Positions 24,953-33,400 of a stretch of 36,361 bases of DNA are shown in pieces. The DNA is taken from positions 1-36,361 of the forward strand of contig JADLEA010000415.1 of assembly GCA_020846365.1 (NCBI GenBank). Reading direction: 5' to 3'. This stretch comes from Bacteroidota bacterium (GTDB taxonomy: Bacteria; Bacteroidota; Ignavibacteria; UBA10030; UBA6906). Under the pieces are notes generated by a model, which had not been told where the DNA came from, ran no database searches, and saw nothing but the letters and a program-made list of their open reading frames with translations. Each line of letters starts with the position of its first letter. Position 1 is the first letter of the stretch. The translations under genes and the position numbers were made by a program.

Positions 24953-25699
24953 ATGGATCAGCTTCGGGATCAGGTTGCCATCATCACCGGCGGAGGCCGC
25001 GGCATTGGGCGTGCGATTGCCAGGGCGTTTGCGGAAGAGGGCGCTCACGTGGCAATCTTCGACAGGGCATTCCCCGATGATTTTCCGGCATTCGTCGAAT
25101 CACTGAAAGCCCTGGGAAGGAATGTCGTAGCGAAGGCGGTGGACATCACCAACACCCCGGCCACCGAGACGGCTTGCGACGAGGTGGTCAAAGAGCTGGG
25201 CAGGATCGATATCCTGGTCAACAACGCCGGGATCACGCGTGACAAGCTCATGATTCGCATGTCGGATGACGAGTGGGACGCGGTGTTGACGGTGAACCTG
25301 AAGGGCGCCTTCATCACCACGCGCGCCGCAAGCAGGATCATGATGCGCCAGCGCAAAGGCAAGATCGTCAATGTCAGCTCGGTCGTCGGCCTCATGGGCA
25401 ATGTCGGACAGAGCAACTACGCGGCATCCAAGGCAGGTCTTATCGGTCTGACAAAATCCGCGGCCAAGGAACTCGCCGCCCGGAATATTTGCGTAAATGC
25501 CATTGCTCCGGGATTCGTGGAGACGGAAATGACGGCGGTCCTGAGCGAAGACCAGCGTGCGGCGTTTTTGAACGTCATCCCCCTGCGGCGGGGATGCAAA
25601 CCGGAAGAAGTCGCCGGCGTGGTCGTGTTTCTGGCTTCCCCCCGGGCCGACTACATCACGGGGCAGGTCGTGGCAATAGACGGCGGGATGACGATGTAG
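24953..25699 (+). CDS. fabG: 3-oxoacyl-ACP reductase
   Basis: FabG reduces 3-oxoacyl-ACP with NADPH. The short-chain dehydrogenase pattern is complete: IITGGGRGIGRAIARAF binds the cofactor, NNAGITRDKLMIRM is the structural motif, and the catalytic residues are Ser143, Tyr156 and Lys160 (NVSSVVGLMG, SNYAASKAG). GGAGGA lies just before the ATG. The C-terminus ITGQVVAIDGGMTM is typical. Length is normal at 248 residues. Confidence 0.97.
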   Translation: MDQLRDQVAIITGGGRGIGRAIARAFAEEGAHVAIFDRAFPDDFPAFVESLKALGRNVVAKAVDITNTPATETACDEVVKELGRIDILVNNAGITRDKLMIRMSDDEWDAVLTVNLKGAFITTRAASRIMMRQRKGKIVNVSSVVGLMGNVGQSNYAASKAGLIGLTKSAAKELAARNICVNAIAPGFVETEMTAVLSEDQRAAFLNVIPLRRGCKPEEVAGVVVFLASPRADYITGQVVAIDGGMTM

Positions 25700-25762
25700 T
25701 CGCCCGCCCAGGGATAGCATTGTAGATCATTTTCATTCCACCATCATACAGGAGGTTGCACC

Positions 25763-25999
25763 ATGGCAGACATTGCTGCTAAAGTGAAAGAGATTATCGT
25801 CAACAAGCTCGGCGTCGATGACGGGCAGGTCACTCCCGAAGCATCCTTTACGAACGATCTGGGCGCCGATTCTCTGGACACGGTCGAGCTCGTCATGGAA
25901 TTCGAGAAGGCTTTCAACCTCCAGATTCCCGACGAAGACGCCGAGAAGATTTCCACGGTCGGGGATGCCATCAAATACATCCAGGGCAAATCTGCCTGA
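25763..25999 (+). CDS. acpP: acyl carrier protein
   Basis: This 78-residue acidic protein carries growing acyl chains. The phosphopantetheine serine is Ser37 in the [14 protein letters not shown] motif. GGAGG lies about 7 bases before the ATG, one of the strongest ribosome-binding sites in the window, as suits an abundant protein. It lies between fabG and fabF, 63 and 62 bases away. Confidence 0.98.
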   Translation: MADIAAKVKEIIVNKLGVDDGQVTPEASFTNDLGADSLDTVELVMEFEKAFNLQIPDEDAEKISTVGDAIKYIQGKSA

Positions 26000-26061
26000 T
26001 CGGCCTGTACCACCAATGGCGGCCGGGATGTGATGAACCGCGATGACACGAGAGAGCGAGT

Positions 26062-27312
26062 ATGAACCATAAGCGCAGAGTGGTAGTCACCGGTATGGGT
26101 GTGTTAACGCCCATCGGGCTCAATGTCGAGGATTTCTGGAATGCGATGATGCGCGGCACGAGCGGTGCCGCGCCAATCACGTATTTCGACACCGCCGCAT
26201 ACGGCACCCGCTTCGGCTGCGAACTGAAGGGGTTCAAGGCGACGGACTTCCTTGACCGCAAGGCCTCGCAACGGATGGATCCATTCTCCCAGTATGCGTT
26301 GATCTCTTCGGACATGGCGGTTCGCGATGCGGGTCTCTCGGCAAAGGATACCGACCCCGACCGCATTGGTGTGATCTTCGGTTCGGGCATCGGGGGCATG
26401 ATCACGTACGACGCACAGTTCACCAACTACATGCAGGGCGGTCCGCGGCGCATCAGTCCGTTTTTCATCCCGATGCTCATCCCCGATATTGCGGCAGGGA
26501 ACATCTCCATCAAGCACGGCTTCAAGGGCCCGAACTACGCCACCGTGTCGGCGTGTGCGACGGCCTCCCACGCTATCGGGGATGCCTACCGCATCGTGCA
26601 GTACGGCGATGCCGACGCCATGGTGTGCGGCGGATCCGAAGCGCCGATCACGCCCATGGGACTGGGCGGGTTCGACAACATGCGGGCCCTGTCCGCGCGG
26701 AACGACGCCCCGGAAAAAGCCAGCCGTCCGTTTGACCTCCATCGCGACGGCTTTGTCATCGGCGAGGGCGGAGGGGCGATCATCCTGGAAGAACTCGAGT
26801 TTGCCCTCAAACGGGGTGCCCGCATCTACTGCGAGATGTCCGGCATCGGGTTTACCGCCGACGCCCATCATATCACTGCGCCTCCGGAAGGCGGCGAGGG
26901 GGCCGTACGTTCTATGCGCCGCGCTCTCAAGGACGCAGGCATCACACCGGACATGGTCGACTATGTCAATGCTCACGGGACGTCCACGCCGCTCAATGAC
27001 GCGAGCGAGACGGGCGCCATCAAGACGGCGTTCGGAGAGCATGCCCGCATCATGAGCATCAGCTCGACGAAATCCATGACCGGCCATCTCCTCGGCGCGG
27101 CCGGAGCAGTCGAGGCGGTCGCCAGCATCCTCGCGGTGAAGAACGGCATTATTCCGCCCACCATCAACTATGAGGTCCCGGATCCGGCGTGCGATCTCAA
27201 CTATACGCCCAATACGCCGGTGAAACGGGATATCCGCTACGCCATGAGCAACACCTTTGGCTTCGGCGGGCACAACGCAACGCTGTTATTCAAGAAATAT
27301 TCAACGGACTGA
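26062..27312 (+). CDS. fabF: 3-oxoacyl-ACP synthase II
   Basis: FabF extends acyl-ACP with malonyl-ACP. The catalytic Cys is residue 165 in [16 protein letters not shown]; the two histidines lie in [14 protein letters not shown] and [28 protein letters not shown] at the N-terminus and [14 protein letters not shown] at the C-terminus are standard. Length is 416 residues, normal. The minus-strand frame of 389 residues (26104-27273) in the ORF track is its shadow. Confidence 0.98.
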   Translation: MNHKRRVVVTGMGVLTPIGLNVEDFWNAMMRGTSGAAPITYFDTAAYGTRFGCELKGFKATDFLDRKASQRMDPFSQYALISSDMAVRDAGLSAKDTDPDRIGVIFGSGIGGMITYDAQFTNYMQGGPRRISPFFIPMLIPDIAAGNISIKHGFKGPNYATVSACATASHAIGDAYRIVQYGDADAMVCGGSEAPITPMGLGGFDNMRALSARNDAPEKASRPFDLHRDGFVIGEGGGAIILEELEFALKRGARIYCEMSGIGFTADAHHITAPPEGGEGAVRSMRRALKDAGITPDMVDYVNAHGTSTPLNDASETGAIKTAFGEHARIMSISSTKSMTGHLLGAAGAVEAVASILAVKNGIIPPTINYEVPDPACDLNYTPNTPVKRDIRYAMSNTFGFGGHNATLLFKKYSTD

Positions 27313-27319
27313 CCACGGC

Positions 27320-28099
27320 ATGGTGCGGGTTAAACAATTCATAAGGGACCTGTTTGCCCGCTCCCGCTCAGCCGATGAGGAGGCCTGTGAAGACCTCCCG
27401 GCGTCCCTTGACAACACCACCCTGCAAAACCTCGAGCACGTCCTGGATTACCGCGTCCGCAGGAAAGACCTGTTCATCCAGGCGCTCCTCCACCGCTCGT
27501 TTCCTCAAAGCACGTCCCAACCCAACCTCTCGAATGAGCGGCTCGAATTCCTGGGCGATTCTGTGTTAAACCTCATCGTCGGAGAGTATCTGTACCGCAC
27601 GTACCCCCGGGCGCCCGAGGGGGATCTCACGAAATTCCGCTCCCGCCTTGTCAACCGCAAGGCCCTTGCCGTCTACGGGAAAAACCTCCGTCTTTCCACG
27701 TTCATTCTGATGAGCCCCAGCGCCGCGCAGTCCGTCGGAAAGGGATACGAGACCATCATTTCGGATACCTTCGAGGCGCTCGTCGCCGCGATCTATCTGG
27801 ACAGCGGGTTTGACGCCGCCCGCCAGTTCGTCGAACGCCAGGTCGCCGCCGCATTCTCCCACGGCACCATTGCCACCTCGGACGAAAACTACAAGAGCCG
27901 GCTCCTGGAATACGCGCAATCGCAGGGCTTCGGCGTTCCGCGCTATACGATCATCAAGGAAGAGGGGCCTGATCACGACCGTACCTTTACGGTCGAAGTT
28001 TTTCTCAAGAGCGAGCGCCAGGGCGAGGGTTCCGGCAAGAACAAGAAGGAAGCCGAGCAGGCTGCAGCCAAACAAGCGCTCGACCACCTTCACGCATAA
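27320..28099 (+). CDS. rnc: ribonuclease III
   Basis: This endonuclease cuts double-stranded RNA, including rRNA precursors. I use the ATG at 27320, 7 bases after the fabF stop; the track start at 27257 is inside fabF. The RNase III signature NERLEFLGDSVLNLIVGEYLY is followed by SDTFEALVAAIYLDSGF with the second catalytic acidic site. The C-terminal double-stranded-RNA-binding domain is seen from about residue 190 (NYKSRLLEYAQSQGFGVPRY to GSGKNKKEAEQAAAKQAL). The protein is 259 residues. Its placement after acpP-fabF is common in bacteria. Confidence 0.97.
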   Translation: MVRVKQFIRDLFARSRSADEEACEDLPASLDNTTLQNLEHVLDYRVRRKDLFIQALLHRSFPQSTSQPNLSNERLEFLGDSVLNLIVGEYLYRTYPRAPEGDLTKFRSRLVNRKALAVYGKNLRLSTFILMSPSAAQSVGKGYETIISDTFEALVAAIYLDSGFDAARQFVERQVAAAFSHGTIATSDENYKSRLLEYAQSQGFGVPRYTIIKEEGPDHDRTFTVEVFLKSERQGEGSGKNKKEAEQAAAKQALDHLHA

Positions 28100-28106
28100 G
28101 ACGCCC

Positions 28107-29459
28107 ATGCCCCCCCCTCACTCCTCCGACGCCTGCCGGATTCTGCTCGTTTGTGTTGCGTCCTTGGGGTGCGCGATGCTTGGCGCATTCGGCCATGCGC
28201 AAGACACTCCGGAAGGACTCTTTCCCTCCCTGGGCACCGTTGACACCGTGATCATCGTCGGGAATGCCTCTACCAAAGAGTATGTGATCCTGAATGAGAT
28301 GAGCATCAGGCCGGGGACCTCCATTACGCTTCCTCTCCTGGAGTATGACCGCGCCCGTATCTACAGTCTGGGGCTTTTCACCTCGGTGGATCTTTCCCTG
28401 GATACTTTGAGCGCGCTCCGGTCGCTGATTGTTCTTGTTAGTGAGCGCTGGCACTATTTCCCCGTACCGGTCATCGGATTCCGGGACGGAGACCCGAAGA
28501 AAGTGTACTATGGCGCGGGGTTCATGCATAACAATTTCCAGGGGCGCAACCAGAAGCTGTTTACCTCTCTTGTCCTCGGCTACAATCCTTCCGCGCAGAT
28601 TTCCTTCCGGGAACCCCTGATCGATCCGGAGCACCGTCTTTCCTTCTCCACGGGGGCGGCCTTCAGCCGCGTGCGGAACAAGAGCGAGATCGAGGCGGAG
28701 GTCACCGGAGATTTTGACGAGCTCCATTATGATTTCGCCGCGGGCATCGGCAAACGGCTCACCCTCTTCGAAAGCGTGAACCTCAGTCTTACCTATCAGG
28801 TGGTGGAGGTCTCCTCTTACCGCCCGCTGCGAACGGTGTCGAGCAGCGGTATTGACCGGTTCTTTTCGGTCACGGCATCCTACGGCTATGACTCGCGCGA
28901 TCTCCGGGAGTATCCGTCCCGCGGCCTCTCACTCGGGGCCTCCCTTACCAAACACGGACTCGGCACTTCCGATGTCAACTTCGCCCGCTTCGGCTCGGAC
29001 ATCCGCGGGTATCTTCCGCTCAACTCCCTGTTCACGCTTGCGGGGAGAGTGACCGGGAGCATTGTCTCCGGCGGGACCGTGCCGACGTACGCGCGCATGT
29101 ACTTCGGCTACGGGGAACGTATCCGCGGGTACTTCAAGTCCGTGCTGGAGGGAGAGAACCTTCTCGGTTCCAGCATCGAGTTTCGCTTCCTGCTTCTTCC
29201 TGTACGGGTATTCCGGCTACCAACGACTCTGCTCCCGGACGAGTTCACGGTGTGGCAGTTCGGCATCAGCCTTGCCGTTTTCGCCGATGCGGGAACAACT
29301 TGGTTTCGCGGCGAGCCGCTTGCAGTGGACCGTTTCCTCTCGGGATATGGAGGAGGTATCCGGTTTCTCCTCCCGTACGGGATCGTCGCCCGCACGGAGT
29401 ATGCGCTCAACAACTACGGCAAAGGACAGTTCATTCTTGACTTCCGAACGCCCTTCTGA
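28107..29459 (+). CDS. BamA/TamA-like outer-membrane barrel with a single POTRA domain
   Basis: The ATG at 28107 follows the rnc stop by 7 bases and gives a signal peptide (RILLVCVASLGCAMLGAFGHA, cleavage before QDT). One POTRA-like domain follows (VDTVIIVGNASTKEYVILNEMSIRPGT, LGLFTSVDLSLD; residues about 45-110). The rest, from about 120, looks like an Omp85-type barrel: YGAGFMHNNFQGRNQ, ITASYGYDSRDL-like strands, the loop motif ERIRGYFKS near residue 350 and a terminal Phe (ILDFRTPF). Length is 450 residues, with one POTRA where BamA has five and TamA three. It could insert or export outer-membrane material, or be a related Bacteroidota surface-antigen protein. It overlaps rsmE by 23 bases. 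Confidence 0.82.
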   Translation: MPPPHSSDACRILLVCVASLGCAMLGAFGHAQDTPEGLFPSLGTVDTVIIVGNASTKEYVILNEMSIRPGTSITLPLLEYDRARIYSLGLFTSVDLSLDTLSALRSLIVLVSERWHYFPVPVIGFRDGDPKKVYYGAGFMHNNFQGRNQKLFTSLVLGYNPSAQISFREPLIDPEHRLSFSTGAAFSRVRNKSEIEAEVTGDFDELHYDFAAGIGKRLTLFESVNLSLTYQVVEVSSYRPLRTVSSSGIDRFFSVTASYGYDSRDLREYPSRGLSLGASLTKHGLGTSDVNFARFGSDIRGYLPLNSLFTLAGRVTGSIVSGGTVPTYARMYFGYGERIRGYFKSVLEGENLLGSSIEFRFLLLPVRVFRLPTTLLPDEFTVWQFGISLAVFADAGTTWFRGEPLAVDRFLSGYGGGIRFLLPYGIVARTEYALNNYGKGQFILDFRTPF

Positions 29460-30231
29460 TTCCCCGGCCGCTCCCGGGCCTCCGCACGGGCTGGAGTACT
29501 TCTTCGCCGATCCTTCAGCGATCTCAGGGGACGCCGTGCACATTGAAGGGGAGGAGTATGCGCACCTCACGCATGTCATGCGCCGGCGTGAAGGAGACAT
29601 CATTGGCATCATCGACGGGCAGGGTATGGCATATGTCGTGGCGATCACGGCGCTGGAGAAACGCCGCGCCACCGGCACGATTCAATCACGACACCCCTTC
29701 CTTCACGAACATCCCGTGGCCGTCACGCTGGCGGCCGCGATCCTGAAGAACCCTTCCCGCTTCGATACCATGATCGAGAAGGTTACCGAACTAGGCATCC
29801 GTTCGTTCATACCGCTGTTCACGGAACGAACCATTCCCCGGCATGCACGCACCGATCGCTGGCAGAAGCTGGCATTGGCTGCGGCGAAACAGTCCGGACG
29901 CTCGGTCATCCCCCACATCCTTCCCGCAGTAACCTTCGAAGAGTTTCTCGGTCAGGCATCCTCTCATGGGGTCCGGCGGTGGATCCTGCACGAAGAAGCA
30001 ACGGAAGAGTTGCCGCGCGACCCGGTGAAGCCGGAGGCAACGGACGAACCGCACGGTGCGCTGGCGCAGAACGCGGAAACGCATACGCTCTTGATCGGAC
30101 CGGAGGGAGGATTCACCGATGGGGAGGTGGCGCTGGCAACGGCACGGGGCTACCGCGCCGTCTCTCTGGGGACTCGACGGTTACGAAGCGAAACGGCGGC
30201 CATTGCGGCCGCCGCGAGAGTGTTGTCGTAG
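29437..30231 (+). CDS. rsmE: 16S rRNA (uracil-1498-N3)-methyltransferase
   Basis: RsmE is a SPOUT methyltransferase acting on 16S rRNA with S-adenosylmethionine. The track starts at 29062 inside the barrel gene; the likely start is the TTG at 29437, with AAAGGA about 10 bases before it, overlapping the barrel gene by 23 bases. The mature fold starts at GLEYFFADPSAISG and VHIEGEEYAHLTHVMRRREGD. The knot and cofactor loop are seen in LLIGPEGGFTDGEV and LGTRRLRSETAAIAA. The resulting 264-residue protein is close to the family length. It ends a long plus-strand operon and converges with fchA. Confidence 0.93.
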   Translation: MTSERPSDSPAAPGPPHGLEYFFADPSAISGDAVHIEGEEYAHLTHVMRRREGDIIGIIDGQGMAYVVAITALEKRRATGTIQSRHPFLHEHPVAVTLAAAILKNPSRFDTMIEKVTELGIRSFIPLFTERTIPRHARTDRWQKLALAAAKQSGRSVIPHILPAVTFEEFLGQASSHGVRRWILHEEATEELPRDPVKPEATDEPHGALAQNAETHTLLIGPEGGFTDGEVALATARGYRAVSLGTRRLRSETAAIAAAARVLS

Positions 30232-30275
30232 TGCCTGCTGCCGCGTGACGCCACCCGGCCGCAGGGGGGGGTCTG

Positions 30276-30902
30276 CTATTTCTTCTGGAGATGTTCCTCC
30301 ACGATCGCCTGGATTTCCTCGAGCATCAGTGCGCTCGTGGAGAGCAGCGACTGCACCTCATCTTCTTTCCACCCCACGAATTCAGGATCGTCCAGACCGT
30401 TCAGGTTCGTGCGGACATTGAGCCCGGCGCCCTCGACTGCGGCATGCAGCATGAGAGCGCTGACGCCCGCGTCGGTCACCGAGTTGGTGTTCCCTTTCGC
30501 CGCAACCGCCTGCGCCAGCGCCAGAGCGTCGATGCAGTGTTTCATGACTTCCAGCGGAACGAGGGTTGCCTCCTTGGTCGCCTCACGAATGGCGGCTGCA
30601 CGGAGGGCCTTCTGGGGTTCGGTCTCCTTGGGCAGCGCGAAGGCTTCCATGACTTTGTTGAACGCAACCGTGTCGCGCTCAATCAACTCGGTGAATTGCT
30701 CCCGCAGATGCTCTGATTGCGCGAGAACGTTCTTCAACTCGTCCTCCACATCCGCGTACTTTTTCTTCCCGACGGTGAGATTGCAGACCATGGAAGTGAG
30801 CGCCGCGCCCAGCGCGCCGGAGAGTGCCGCTACGCTTCCTCCGCCGGGTGCCGGCGATGACGAGGCCAGTTCATCCAGAAATGCGTTCAGGGATTTGCGC
30901 AT
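30276..30902 (-). CDS. fchA: formimidoyltetrahydrofolate cyclodeaminase/methenyl-THF cyclohydrolase family protein
   Basis: The family acts on one-carbon tetrahydrofolate derivatives. The start at 30902 (MRKSLNAFLDELASSS) is chosen over the track's TTG at 30926. The motif SPAPGGGSVAALSGALGAAL marks the family; the later CNLTVGKKKY, NTNSVTDAGVSALMLHAAVEGAGLNV and the 208-residue all-helical form also fit. It follows ftcD by 21 bases and carries the cyclodeaminase half that in animals is fused to the formiminotransferase. I infer that it removes ammonia from 5-formimino-THF made by FtcD. Confidence 0.9.
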   Translation of the reverse strand: MRKSLNAFLDELASSSPAPGGGSVAALSGALGAALTSMVCNLTVGKKKYADVEDELKNVLAQSEHLREQFTELIERDTVAFNKVMEAFALPKETEPQKALRAAAIREATKEATLVPLEVMKHCIDALALAQAVAAKGNTNSVTDAGVSALMLHAAVEGAGLNVRTNLNGLDDPEFVGWKEDEVQSLLSTSALMLEEIQAIVEEHLQKK

Positions 30903-30922
30903 GGGTCTACCGCATCCTTCCG

Positions 30923-31945
30923 TCAAGAAAGTTGATACTCAATCACTTTTTTTGCTGGATCGAAACGCTCCAGTTGGCTCAGACCGAGGCGCTCGATGGC
31001 GACCGTCAGGAGCGCGTGATCATCCGCCGCCTCGGGCGCGTAGTATTTGCCGGCCATCAACAGGGCCTCGCGCGGAGTGAGACCGACAATTTCGCTGCCA
31101 GTCACTTCCACGCCGAGCGTGGCGGCCTGCCGACGCACCTCTTCAAACGCGACATGAGGCGGTGTGACCTGGAAATTCACAAGGTTGATGGACACCTGTG
31201 CGATATGGTGAGCTTCCAGGAGCACGCCCATCGCCTTCACGGCCTTCAGGGTTCCGGGAATCATGACCTTCTGCCCCCGTGCATCCAACGTTGGTTCACC
31301 GTTCGCATCCTTCTTTACGCGGCCGCTCTCGCGGATCCGGAGGGCGATTTCCTGCGCGATCTTCGGATCGTTAGTCTTCAGGTTTACATTGTATGCGATA
31401 AGGAATACCCGCGCACCCGTGACGGTCGCACCCGACTGCTCGTTCATCTCGGCCGGTCCGAAGTCCGGAATCCACTCCGGATCGCGCAATTTGCTGGCGA
31501 GCCCCTCGTATTCTCCTTTGCGGATCGCGGCGAGATTGCGCCGCTCGGGACGTGTCGCCGCCTCCTCGTACAAATACACGGGAATCCGGAGCTCCTCTCC
31601 AACCCTCCGGCCGTATTCCCGCGCCAGCTGAACGCATTCCGCCATCGTCACTCCCGCAACCGGTACAAAGGGTACAACGTCCGTCGCGCCGATGCGCGGA
31701 TGCTCTCCCTTGTGCTGCCGCATGTCGATCAACCGCGCGGCGGTGCGGGTCGCCTGAAAGGCCGCCTCTCCGATCGATTGCGGCGCCCCGACAAATGTCA
31801 CGACAGTCCGGTGGTAATCCTTGTCCGGCTCCGCACTCAGCAGCGTCACACCGTGCACGGATCGAATGGCCTCTCCGATTGCTCCGATGATGTTCAGGTC
31901 CCGCCCCTCACTGAAATTCGGGACACACTCAACAATGGCTGGCAT
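30923..31945 (-). CDS. ftcD: glutamate formimidoyltransferase
   Basis: This enzyme moves the formimino group from N-formimino-glutamate to tetrahydrofolate, a late step in histidine breakdown. The N-terminus VECVPNFSEGRD and HKGEHPRIGATDVVPFVPV (catalytic His region) are diagnostic, followed by NLAAIRKGEYEGL and LIAYNVNLKT. The 340-residue protein lacks the cyclodeaminase part, which is encoded separately just downstream. GGAG lies about 6 bases before the ATG, and the gene follows hutI by 11 bases. Confidence 0.95.
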   Translation of the reverse strand: MPAIVECVPNFSEGRDLNIIGAIGEAIRSVHGVTLLSAEPDKDYHRTVVTFVGAPQSIGEAAFQATRTAARLIDMRQHKGEHPRIGATDVVPFVPVAGVTMAECVQLAREYGRRVGEELRIPVYLYEEAATRPERRNLAAIRKGEYEGLASKLRDPEWIPDFGPAEMNEQSGATVTGARVFLIAYNVNLKTNDPKIAQEIALRIRESGRVKKDANGEPTLDARGQKVMIPGTLKAVKAMGVLLEAHHIAQVSINLVNFQVTPPHVAFEEVRRQAATLGVEVTGSEIVGLTPREALLMAGKYYAPEAADDHALLTVAIERLGLSQLERFDPAKKVIEYQLS

Positions 31946-31956
31946 GGCTGCTCCGG

Positions 31957-33204
31957 TTAGGGGATCTCAAGAAGGGTTCCGTTTTTGACGGTATGGCGGA
32001 TGTGATTGGTGCCGAAGTGGTAGACCAGGTGCCGCACGTCCGGGACATCGGCAATGAGAATGTCTGCCTGCTTCCCCACCTCGATGCTGCCGTGGGTGGC
32101 GGAAAGGTTGAGCGCCGCAGCGCCATGCAGCGTCGAGGCGGTGATGGCCTCCTCGGGGGCCATGCCCATGTGCGTACAGGCAATGGTCATCATCAGCGGC
32201 ATGGAAGAGGACATGCACGAACCCGGGTTGAAGTCCGACGCGATCGCCACCGGCACTCCTCCGTCGATGAGATCCCTGGCAGGCGCGTACCCGTGGTTCA
32301 GGAAAAAGGAAACGCCGGGCAGCAGGCCCGCCACAACCTGCCCATCGCGCAGCGCCCGAATGCCTTCGGGCGTAACATGCTCAAGATGATCGGCCGACAC
32401 CGCTCCGATCCGGCCTGCAAGTTCCGCTCCGCCGTACGAAACGAGTTCTTCCGCGTGGATCTTGGGAAGCATCCCCCATGCCCGGCCGGCGCTCAAGACT
32501 GCCTCAGATTGCGGAAGCGTGAAGTACCCCTTTTCACAGAAGACGTCACAGAACACTGCAAGGTGTTTTTTGCCGGCATACGGAATCATCTTCTCGCACA
32601 CAAGGCGGACGTACCCGTCTGCGTCGCCGCGGAACTCCGGCGGAACGGCGTGGGCACCAAGGAATGTCGGGACCACGGTCGCCATTTCCTCCTCCCGCAG
32701 TTCATGGAGTGCCTCAAGCATCTTGATTTCGGAATCCATGTCCAGACCGTACCCGGTCTTGATCTCGACGGTTGTCGTTCCCTGCTTCATCACGGTCGAC
32801 AGATGCGCCGCCGTGGATCGCTTCAGTTCCTTTTTCGACGCCGCCCGGACGTGACGCACGGTATTCAGGATTCCCCCGCCTTTTTCCGCTATCTCCTGGT
32901 AGGTGGCCCCGCGGGCGCGCAGGCCGAACTCCTCAACTCTGTCCCCCGCAAACATCATGTGCGTATGCGAATCCACAAATCCGGGGAGCACCACCGCATC
33001 CGAGGCGTCGAGTTCCGGGATATCATCGGGGAGCGGCTCCGTAAGGGAAGTCATCGGGCCGACCCAGGCGATTTTCCCTTCGCGGCAGAGCACACCCGCG
33101 TCCCGGATGATACCCAGTTCCTTCATCTCAGGACCGAGGCGAAACCGTTGCCCGTGGGCTGCCACGGTGACAAGCTCGCGGATGTTCTTGATAAGCAGAT
33201 TCAT
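31957..33204 (-). CDS. hutI: imidazolonepropionase
   Basis: HutI opens the imidazolone ring in histidine degradation, giving N-formimino-glutamate. The ATG at 33204 (MNLLIKNIRELVT) fits the family start better than the track's TTG at 33222. It belongs to the amidohydrolase superfamily: PGFVDSHTHMMFAGDR carries the metal-binding His pair, with VDVFCEKGYF-like FCDVFCEKGYF, KIHAEEL, ADHLEH and IASDFNPGSC later. The protein is 415 residues. The -10 box ends 8 bases before the ATG, so the mRNA may be leaderless. hutH and hutU are not in the window. Confidence 0.95.
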   Translation of the reverse strand: MNLLIKNIRELVTVAAHGQRFRLGPEMKELGIIRDAGVLCREGKIAWVGPMTSLTEPLPDDIPELDASDAVVLPGFVDSHTHMMFAGDRVEEFGLRARGATYQEIAEKGGGILNTVRHVRAASKKELKRSTAAHLSTVMKQGTTTVEIKTGYGLDMDSEIKMLEALHELREEEMATVVPTFLGAHAVPPEFRGDADGYVRLVCEKMIPYAGKKHLAVFCDVFCEKGYFTLPQSEAVLSAGRAWGMLPKIHAEELVSYGGAELAGRIGAVSADHLEHVTPEGIRALRDGQVVAGLLPGVSFFLNHGYAPARDLIDGGVPVAIASDFNPGSCMSSSMPLMMTIACTHMGMAPEEAITASTLHGAAALNLSATHGSIEVGKQADILIADVPDVRHLVYHFGTNHIRHTVKNGTLLEIP

Positions 33205-33212
33205 TCTGCCCC

Positions 33213-33241
33213 AAGATACCAAAACTCCGCTGGAACTTCAA
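33213..33241 (-). promoter_or_regulatory. promoter of the hutI-ftcD-fchA operon
   Basis: On the minus strand TTGAAG and TATCTT are separated by 17 bases. The -10 ends 8 bases before the hutI ATG, so the transcription start would fall at, or one or two bases before, the start codon. Confidence 0.6.
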
Positions 33242-33291
33242 CCCGCCCGCTGAGGGCAATGGGGACTCGTGGGGTCCGGATGCAGATCTGT

Positions 33292-33335
33292 TGCGTGGTC
33301 ACGCATCGGGTTGTCACATATCTGTGCGATCACGC
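33292..33335. promoter_or_regulatory. cluster of GTGAC/GTCAC half-sites upstream of the hut promoter (possible operator)
   Basis: About 50-95 bases upstream of the hut -35 box are TGCGTG-GT-CACGCA (6-bp arms), TGTCACA and GTGCGATCAC. They resemble loosely the TGTGA-type half-sites of Crp-like activators or a GntR-type operator. The pattern is weak and could be chance. Confidence 0.25.
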
Positions 33336-33400
33336 GCCGTGTTGCTCCCGACCCGAGTCGAAGCCCTCGCATCGCGCTATCGCCTGTCCGGGCGACTACG

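Noticed and set aside
26104-27273. 389-residue minus-strand ORF opposite fabF
   Set aside because: Shadow of fabF; composition rich in Arg, His and Gly with no domain pattern.
30232-30275. Imperfect CTGC/GCAG hairpin between rsmE and fchA
   Set aside because: The stem is short and interrupted, with no T run; not strong enough to call a terminator.
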